Positions 1 to 6,300 of a stretch of 10,353 nt of DNA are shown here, piece after piece. Position numbers and translations under genes: made by a program. Source of the DNA: Phycisphaeraceae bacterium. Lineage in GTDB: Bacteria > Planctomycetota > Phycisphaerae > Phycisphaerales > Phycisphaeraceae. The notes below the pieces were generated by a model. It was not told the DNA's origin and searched no databases. It saw only the letters and a list, made by a program, of their open reading frames with translations. Each line of letters begins with the position of its first letter. Positions within the stretch are counted from its first letter, which is position 1. The DNA is taken from positions 1 through 10,353 of the forward strand of contig SKPT01000374.1 of the NCBI GenBank assembly GCA_007119405.1. The letters are read 5' to 3'.

Positions 1-1
1 C

Positions 2-631
2 GGCCCCGATCTGCGCGAGCTGCTGACCGGCATCGCGGTGCTGAGCCGGGCCCGCGAGGCCGCGCGCTGGCGGGCCTTCGACCTGGAGGTCCACGCCCCG
101 CCCGGCTGGCGCCTCGACACCGTGCAGGTCAACCCCGCCGACGCCTCCCTGCGCTTCAAACCCGCGAGCAAGGATGGGCGTAAGCAGCGCAGCGCCGCCG
201 GCATGGAGGTCGCCGGCCCCGAGCTGGTCGTGCGGCGGATGGGCATGGCCTCGAGCTGGTACAAGGGCCCCGAGGCCCTTTTGCGCAAGGCCCTTGGCCG
301 CGACGTGGACTTCGAGATGGCCGCGGCCCACCACCCGCCGCACAACGCCGTGCGGGCGATCTCGGACGAGCAGGGCACGCGGCTGCGACGTTACGCCGGT
401 CGGCTTCGCCGCCGCGAGGACGTGATCTGGCATTGCCAGCGCGAGAACGCGGTGTACCAGTTGACGCGGATGTCGGCCCCGTCGCGCGGGCCGGGTGCCC
501 GTCAGGCCCCGGCGGCCCTGCCGGAGGTCGACGGCGGGATCCCGATGGCGACGGCGGTGGCGGGCGAGGGAGGTTTTCGGGTAGGCTGTTGCGGTCGTCG
601 CGAGGAGCCGGGCAGATGGCTAAACGGCTGA
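2..631 (+). CDS. Hypothetical protein, 5'-truncated by window edge
   Basis: The reading frame is open from the first bases and ends at TGA 629-631, giving 209 residues of a protein whose start lies outside the window. A GTG at 38 is in frame, but nothing marks it as the true start because the frame continues upstream. I do not recognise the family. The N-terminal two thirds look like a folded soluble domain, including the stretch FDLEVHAPPGWRLDTVQVNP and a later VIWHCQRENAVYQL strand-like segment. The last ~50 residues are rich in Gly, Pro, Ala and Arg and are probably disordered. I see no signal peptide or membrane segment in the visible part. Its final 16 nt overlap the start of the PqqD-like gene, so the two are probably translated together and may act together. 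Coding is supported by codon bias and by this tight linkage, not by homology. Confidence 0.6.
   Translation, partial: GPDLRELLTGIAVLSRAREAARWRAFDLEVHAPPGWRLDTVQVNPADASLRFKPASKDGRKQRSAAGMEVAGPELVVRRMGMASSWYKGPEALLRKALGRDVDFEMAAAHHPPHNAVRAISDEQGTRLRRYAGRLRRREDVIWHCQRENAVYQLTRMSAPSRGPGARQAPAALPEVDGGIPMATAVAGEGGFRVGCCGRREEPGRWLNG
602..607 (+). promoter_or_regulatory. Ribosome binding site of the PqqD-like gene
   Basis: GAGGAG lies 8 nt before the ATG at 616, inside the coding sequence of the preceding gene. It is the reason for choosing 616 as the start, although the frame is open further upstream to an ATG at 433. The sequence between 433 and 615 translates to a Gly/Arg/Asp-rich string with no domain character. 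Confidence 0.6.
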
Positions 632-1032
632 AAGGAAAAGAGTTGGCCCGCGTCCAGCGCCGGGCGAGCCGACACCTGCTCGACGCGGTGCCGGTGGTCA
701 ACCAGGCCGTGCGCGTCAAGCAGCACGGCAAGACGCTGCTCGTGGAAGTGCCCATCCAGCAGCGCTGGTGGATGGGCCCGCCGCTGAGCTGGTTCTGCCA
801 GTTCCGCGATCGCAAGCGCTACCTGCTCGACGAGCAGGGCCAGGAGCTGTGGCGGCTGTGCAACGGCAAGCGGCGAACGGAGGAGATCGTGGAGAAGTTC
901 GCCGCACGCCACCAGTTGCGCTTCCACGAGGCGCGCGTCGCGGTGATGGAGTACCTTGGCACGCTCCTGAAGCGCAAGCTGATGGTCATGGTGATGCCCC
1001 CGGCCCCGGGCTCGCGGAGTGAGGACGCATGA
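616..1032 (+). CDS. PqqD-like small protein (RRE fold)
   Basis: This 138-residue protein resembles the PqqD family. Residues about 25-68 would form the N-terminal beta sheet, with an unusual Trp-rich stretch, RWWMGPPLSWF, at 50-60. Residues 72-123 give the family's helical half: the LDEQGQELWRLCNGKRRTEE region (72-90), where PqqD proteins have an 'xxGxxIWxLlDGxrTveEI' pattern, followed by a last helix ending in LLKRKLM. In known systems such domains bind the leader of a ribosomally made peptide and hand it to a maturation enzyme; others have no assigned role. No radical SAM enzyme and no obvious precursor peptide is visible here, so a RiPP function is only a possibility. The gene overlaps its upstream neighbour by 16 nt and the downstream permease by ATGA (1029-1032), which argues for translation coupled to the ABC transporter. 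The family call is from pattern recognition; function is unknown. Confidence 0.72.
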   Translation: MAKRLKGKELARVQRRASRHLLDAVPVVNQAVRVKQHGKTLLVEVPIQQRWWMGPPLSWFCQFRDRKRYLLDEQGQELWRLCNGKRRTEEIVEKFAARHQLRFHEARVAVMEYLGTLLKRKLMVMVMPPAPGSRSEDA

Positions 1033-2501
1033 AGCCGATCGAGGCGAGGCAGCAGGTCAAGCTCGGGCCCCGGCGGTGCTTCCAGTTGGCGCTGTCGGGC
1101 ATGTCCTATCGCCTGTTCCGCTCCATGATCACCGTCGCCATCCTCGCCCTGGCGGTGGCGTTCCTGGTGCACATGCTGGCCTACGGGCTGCTGGCGCACG
1201 AGACGGAGCTGCAGGCGGCGCGCGAGCTGCGCGAGAGCCGGTCCCTGGGCCAGATCCTCACCCGCGTCACCAGCCCCGACGCCACCGCGTCGATCGTCGA
1301 CCGCCTGGCCGAGGACGACGACGCCCGCCTGGCCGAGTACCAGGCCTGGTCGGGGCTGGACGAAGCCGCGTTCGCCGAGGTCGTCGACGCCGCCCGCGAC
1401 CGGGCCGCGGCGCGCGAGCATCTGATCAGCCTGCCGTTGGCGCAGCGGGTCCGCCTGATGGGCGAGGTCGAGGCCGAGGGCCTGTTCGCGCGGTTGCGCG
1501 ACGCCGATCGCTGGCAGCGCTTCGCCGACGACGTCGAGGAGCTGGGCGTGCGCCCGCCGCTGGGCGACATGGCCGCGTTCAAGCAGTTGATCGACGAGCG
1601 CCGGCCGCGGCTGCTCGAGGCGGCCTCCGCCATCCACCAGGGCCACCGCGAGGCCATCGCTGCCCTGGACCGGGCCTATCCCGACCGCTCGCCGCGGGAG
1701 CTGTTCATCGATCGGCCGGCGGGCCTGGGCCAAACCCTGCGCGAGCTGGGCTTCGCCGTCGACGACGAACGCCTCGACGCCGTCGGCGCCTTCGCCCGCC
1801 GCGCCAGGGACATGGACCGGCTGACCGAGCTGATGACCGAGCCGGACGTGCGTGCGGCCGTGGCCCGGCGAATGAACATCTCGCCCGGCGACGTGACCTA
1901 CGACGCGACGCTGCGCTACGTCGCCGGCGGGCGCGGCGACTGGTTCGCCTCCGTCCTCGCCGACGCCACCGCCCCGCCGCAGCTCGCCGACGGCGAGCAC
2001 CTGACCGCGCTGGCGCGCGACTACCGCCGCGAGCAGCGCCTCGACGCCGTCGTCACCGACATCAACATCCAGCCACGCCAGGGGCTGTTCGGCCTTCCCG
2101 CGCAGACGATGTGGCTGATCGGCCTGTCGTTCATGGTCTGCGTCGTGGGCGTGGCCAACGCCATGCTCATGTCCGTGACCGAGCGCTTCACCGAGATCGC
2201 CACCATGAAGTGCCTCGGCGCCATGGACGGGTTCGTGATGATGATGTTCGTCTTCGAGGCCGTCATCCAGGGCCTCGTCGGCGGGGTGATCGGCGTGATC
2301 CTGGGCTCCCTGCTGGCGCTGTTGCGCGGCGCGGTCGAGTATGGCGGGCTGCTCGGCGGCGCCAGCACCGTCATCGACGAGGTGGCGATCGCCGCGGCGA
2401 TGTCGCTCGTGATCGGCGTGGCCCTGGCGGCCTTCGCCGCGATCGGCCCGGCCTGGGTCGCCGCCCGCCTGGCGCCCATGGAGGCGATGCGGGTCGAGTA
2501 A
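1029..2501 (+). CDS. FtsX-like ABC transporter permease (MacB/LolC type)
   Basis: The 490-residue product has the layout of a type VII (MacB/LolCDE/FtsX) ABC permease. There is one membrane helix near the N-terminus (about 33-54), a large extracytoplasmic region (about 56-359), then three helices (about 361-383, 402-432 and 453-474). The FtsX hallmark TERFTEIATMKCLGA at 384-398 follows the second helix; it corresponds to the coupling region that contacts the ATPase. The C-terminus, PAWVAARLAPMEAMRVE, is the typical MacB-family ending. The extracytoplasmic region is rich in Glu, Arg, Asp, Ala and Leu and looks mostly helical, unlike the mixed alpha/beta MacB periplasmic domain, so its partner is unclear. 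The start is ATG 1029, overlapping the previous stop by ATGA, with GAGGA at 1021-1025 close by and GGAG at 1016-1019. It should pair with the ATPase at 2546 and probably with the giant permease at 3334. Confidence 0.9.
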   Translation: MKPIEARQQVKLGPRRCFQLALSGMSYRLFRSMITVAILALAVAFLVHMLAYGLLAHETELQAARELRESRSLGQILTRVTSPDATASIVDRLAEDDDARLAEYQAWSGLDEAAFAEVVDAARDRAAAREHLISLPLAQRVRLMGEVEAEGLFARLRDADRWQRFADDVEELGVRPPLGDMAAFKQLIDERRPRLLEAASAIHQGHREAIAALDRAYPDRSPRELFIDRPAGLGQTLRELGFAVDDERLDAVGAFARRARDMDRLTELMTEPDVRAAVARRMNISPGDVTYDATLRYVAGGRGDWFASVLADATAPPQLADGEHLTALARDYRREQRLDAVVTDINIQPRQGLFGLPAQTMWLIGLSFMVCVVGVANAMLMSVTERFTEIATMKCLGAMDGFVMMMFVFEAVIQGLVGGVIGVILGSLLALLRGAVEYGGLLGGASTVIDEVAIAAAMSLVIGVALAAFAAIGPAWVAARLAPMEAMRVE

Positions 2502-2535
2502 CAGCGTCCGCGGGCCGCACCGCAACGTCCGCTAC

Positions 2536-2540
2536 GGAAG
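2536..2540 (+). promoter_or_regulatory. Ribosome binding site of the ABC ATPase gene
   Basis: GGAAG lies 5 nt before ATG 2546 in the short 44-nt gap after the first permease. It supports 2546 as the start. The same frame stays open upstream through the permease gene, but that sequence has Arg/Pro/Gly-rich shadow composition. Confidence 0.5.
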
Positions 2541-2545
2541 CGTGC

Positions 2546-3337
2546 ATGACTGAGCCGACCACCACGAACGTCCACGAGCAGGCCGCCGCCGCCGACACCG
2601 GCGACGACCGGGCCACCATCATCCGCACGCTGGGCCTGGAGAAGCGCTACGGCGAGGGCGAGGCCACCACCTACGCCCTGCGCGGCGTGGACTCGAAGAT
2701 CCGCCGCGGCGAGCTGATCGCCGTCATGGGCCCGTCCGGCTCGGGCAAGAGCACCTACTTCAACATGATCGGCGCCCTGGACTCGCCGACCAAGGGCCGC
2801 ATCCTCATCGACGAGGTCGACGTCGCCCAGCTCTCGGCCGTCGAGCTCGCCTTCCTGCGCTGCCGCAAGATCGGCTACATCTTCCAGAGCTACAACCTCA
2901 TCAGCTACATGACCTGCCTCGAGAACGTCACCGTGCCCATGACCTTCGCCGGCGTGCAGCCCGAGCAGGCACGCAAGCGCGGCATGGAGCTGCTGGCGCT
3001 CGTGGGCCTGGCCGACCGCTGGGACCACCGCCCCATCGAGATGTCCGGCGGGCAGCAGCAGCGCACCGCCATCGCCCGCTCCATGAGCAACCAGCCGCGC
3101 ATCCTCCTGGCCGACGAGCCCACCGCCAACCTGGACCTGAAGACCGGCCAGGCCATCCTCGACATCCTCGAGCGCATCAACAAGGAGCGCGAGGTCACCG
3201 TCGTCTGCTCGACGCACGACCATCGCCTGCTGAACGTCTGCGACCGCATCATGTGGATCCGTGACGGCCGCGTCGAACGCGTCGAAGAGCGCAAGGACCT
3301 GACCATCAAGCTCGGACGCATTGGAGGCGAGGCATGA
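2546..3337 (+). CDS. ABC transporter ATP-binding protein (LolD/MacB-type)
   Basis: The 263-residue cytoplasmic ATPase has every motif needed for activity: Walker A GPSGSGKST (62-70), Q-loop Gln114 in YIFQSYNL, signature MSGGQQQR (166-173, with Met for the usual Leu), Walker B ILLADEP (186-192), D-loop NLDL (195-198) and switch His224 in STHDH. The FQSYNL segment and the overall length match the LolD/MacB/FtsE group, which powers FtsX-fold permeases that move extracytoplasmic domains rather than forming a classic channel. The first ~25 residues are an Ala/Thr/Asp-rich extension before the first beta strand. The gene sits between two different FtsX-type permeases, so one ATPase dimer driving an asymmetric permease pair, as in LolCDE, is the simplest reading. 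Its TGA (3335-3337) overlaps the next ATG (3334). The family assignment is secure; the substrate is not visible. Confidence 0.96.
   Translation: MTEPTTTNVHEQAAAADTGDDRATIIRTLGLEKRYGEGEATTYALRGVDSKIRRGELIAVMGPSGSGKSTYFNMIGALDSPTKGRILIDEVDVAQLSAVELAFLRCRKIGYIFQSYNLISYMTCLENVTVPMTFAGVQPEQARKRGMELLALVGLADRWDHRPIEMSGGQQQRTAIARSMSNQPRILLADEPTANLDLKTGQAILDILERINKEREVTVVCSTHDHRLLNVCDRIMWIRDGRVERVEERKDLTIKLGRIGGEA
3323..3327 (+). promoter_or_regulatory. Ribosome binding site before the giant permease
   Basis: GGAGG stands 6 nt before ATG 3334, an almost ideal Shine-Dalgarno position, and that ATG overlaps the ATPase stop as ATGA. This favours 3334 as the initiation codon although the next ~73 codons are repeat sequence. 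No comparable purine-rich site precedes any later in-frame start candidate. Confidence 0.6.
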
Positions 3338-6300
3338 GCAGAATAACGCACAATGCAGAATGCCCAATGCAGAAATGCCTGATGCTTGCCCGGATGCGGA
3401 TCGGGGCGCCGGGTGCCACTGACAAGCGCAGTCCGCGGAGCTTGTCAGTGCCGTCCGCCCGGTGGCACCACCCGCCCACCGGGTGCCACGGCTTGTCCGC
3501 GAAGCGGCAAGCCGGGCGGCGCGCCACCGACACGCGACTCGCCCCTGGGCTCAAGCCCTGGCATGCGCTGGTCACGCTCGCCCTGGCGATGCTCGTCGCC
3601 CTGAGCCCCGCCGCCGCCCTCGCCGACGACGACGCCGAGGCGCAGTTCCAGGCCGACCTGGCGGCGCTGACGGCGCATCCGCATCGGCTCTCGGGCACCG
3701 CCGAGGCGTGGGACGCGGCCGAGCACATCGAGCAGCGGCTGAGCCGGATCGGCGTCACCGACATGCTGCCGCTGGACATGGCCGTCTGGCAGACGCGCAT
3801 CGAGCGCTGCGAGCTGAGCGTCGGCGAGGTGGCCGTGCCGCTGGTGCCCCTGCGCCCCAACGTCACCGTCCCGCCGACGACGCCCGACGAAGGGCTCACC
3901 GGCCCGCTGCTGTACGTCGGCCGCGGCGCGATGCGCGACTACGGGGATCGCTCGCCCGAGGGGGCGATCGTCGTGATGGACTACGACAGCGGCCGCAACT
4001 GGCAGCTCGCCTTCGCGCTGGGCGCCCAGGCGGTGATCTTCCTCGAGCACGAGCAGGCCGCCACCCCCGTCCAGGCCAAGCACGTGGGGGTGCCCGCCAA
4101 CCAGGTGCGGCTGTACGCCGACCGCGACGCCCAACGCGCCGCCGCCGAGGCGGGCCTCGACCTGCGCCGCGACCACGACCAGGCCACCGTCGTCAGCCAC
4201 GTCTCCTGGCAGCGGAAGCTCGGCCGCAACATCATCGCCCGCATCGAGGGCACCGACCCCGCCTTCGAGCGTCACGCCGACCAGCGCGAGACGCTCGTGC
4301 TCGCCGCGCACTACGACAGCTTCGGCGCCGTGCCGCGACGCAGCCCGGGCGCGCGCTCGGCGGCGAACGTCGCGGCGCTGCTGGAGCTGGCCCAGCGCAT
4401 CGCCGCCGACCCGCCGCGACGCGACGTCGTGCTGCTGTTCCTTGACAACCAGGCCCGCTACCACCAGGGCGCCCGCGAGTTTTACTGGGCGCTGGAAGGT
4501 GACGAGTACGACGACGAGGGCGTCAGCGCCCAGGGCGAGTACCACGCCGAGGAGCACGATTTCGTGCTTCAGATGCGCGACTGGCTGGCGCGCGACGGGC
4601 TGAGCTACGACCGCGACGAGGATCGCATCGTGGCGGGTCGGCTGCGGGCGACGCTGGCGTCCGTCGCCGACGCCCGCCGCGGCGACTGGAGCCAGCGCCT
4701 CCGCGTGCTGCGCCTGGAGATGGACCCGCTGCGTCGCACGCTCGAGATCGCCGAGACCGATGTCGAGCGGTTGCCCGGCCGGATCGAGGCCCTGGAGGCC
4801 GAGATCGCCGCGGCCGAGGACGACGACGAGCTCGAATCGTTGCGCCAGCGCCGCCGCGACAAGGTCGCGCTGCTGGACCAGCGCCGGCGCGAACTCAACG
4901 AGATCCCCCCGCGCCTCGAGCCGATGGAGGAGCAGGAGCAGCGCTGGGACGCCCGCCGCACGCGCTGGGACGACGTGCGCCGCGAGCTGCATCACGATCG
5001 CCTGCGCGACTTCTACCTGCGCATGCAGCGCTACCGCGCCGGGGACATCGACGACGACGAGATCACCGCCCAGCTCAGCCGCGAGGACCTGATGGCGCGC
5101 GGCCACGAGTTCACACCCATCTTCGAGGACCTCGAGTCCCTGACGATGCAGCGCCTGGAGAACCGCCTGGCCGAGCTCGATCAGCTCCGCGCCATCGACG
5201 CCCAGCGCGAGGCGATCCACGCCGTGCTCGGCGACGCCCACGTCGCCCTGCACGCGACGCTGAACCTGTCTGACGGCGGCGGCCGCTGGGGCGCCGTCGT
5301 CGGCGACTGGACCCACCGCATCTACCACTTCCGCGGCACCAGCGCGCAGGCGGACAGCCCGGGCTACTACACACGGGTGCTCGCGGCGCTGAACCGCGCC
5401 ACGGACGTGCTCGGCGAGGACAGCCGGCTCGAGCCGCGCACCCTGCGCGACACGATGCTGGGCATGAGCTTCGCCCCCCAGCCATTCGTCAACAGCGGCG
5501 CGATCGCCGGGAGCTTCGGGTTCTACAACCTGGCGATGATGACCGGCCACGACGCGCGCCCGCGCGACGGCCACCCCGCTGACACGCTCGATCGCCTGGA
5601 CTGGCGCAACCTGCGCGCCCACGCCGCCGAAGCCGGCGCCCTCCTGCACGCCGTCGCCGAGACCGAGGCACTGTCGCTGGGCGCGCGCTTCAACGCGCAG
5701 GTGCGCAGCAAGCACCAGAGCTGGGCCAACAACCGCTCGCGGGGCGATTACGTCGGCATCCAGGTCGTCGGCGGCCTGGCCGAGGATCGCCCCGCCGCCG
5801 GCGCCCTGCTGGCGGTGTACCCGCGCACCGGGCAGCAGCGCAACTGGACGGAGCTGCGCGACATCGACCTCGTGCGCGACTACGACCCGATCATGCTCGA
5901 ACCGGTGGACGAGAACGGCCGGTTCCGCATCCTCGCCGCTCGCAACGACATCCACAACGACCTGGCCACGCTCGGGGCGCTGTTCGACGACGCCGGCCGC
6001 GTCACCGCCATCACGCAGCAGGGCGCGCTGCATCACAACCTGACCAGCGCCATCCGCGTCGAGTTGTTCCGCGCCAGCGGCGTGTCGCTGACGAGCATGC
6101 AGAGCTACCAGCTCCGCCCGCAGTTGCTGCGCCTGCTGCGGGCGTCGACCAACGCCAGCTTCCGCGACAACGAGGCGCTGTGGGGCCAGCTCGGCGGCAG
6201 CACGTTCTTCTACATCGAAGACGCCGTCGTCGACGACCGCATCAAGATCTTCCAGCCCATGGGCCCGGTGCTGCTGAACATCGCCGACGCCCCCCCCTTC

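Noticed and set aside
819..2525. Minus-strand open frame of 568 codons antisense to the PqqD-like and first permease genes
   Set aside because: Its His/Asp/Gly/Arg-rich translation lacks domains, and it is fully overlapped by two recognisable sense genes.
1019..2545. Upstream extension of the ABC ATPase frame through the first permease
   Set aside because: The frame is open, but its translation is Arg/Pro/Gly-rich shadow sequence. ATG 2546 with GGAAG upstream gives a normal-length ATPase.
3417..3450. Possible intrinsic terminator between the ATPase and the giant permease
   Set aside because: The 11-bp stem is real but no T-run follows, the loop is long, and the tight ATGA coupling argues for continued transcription. 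A REP-like repeat explains it better.
3640..5660. Annotating the giant protein as an active M28 aminopeptidase
   Set aside because: The Glu-Glu pair and the bridging Asp are replaced at the aligned positions, so only the fold, not the activity, is supported.
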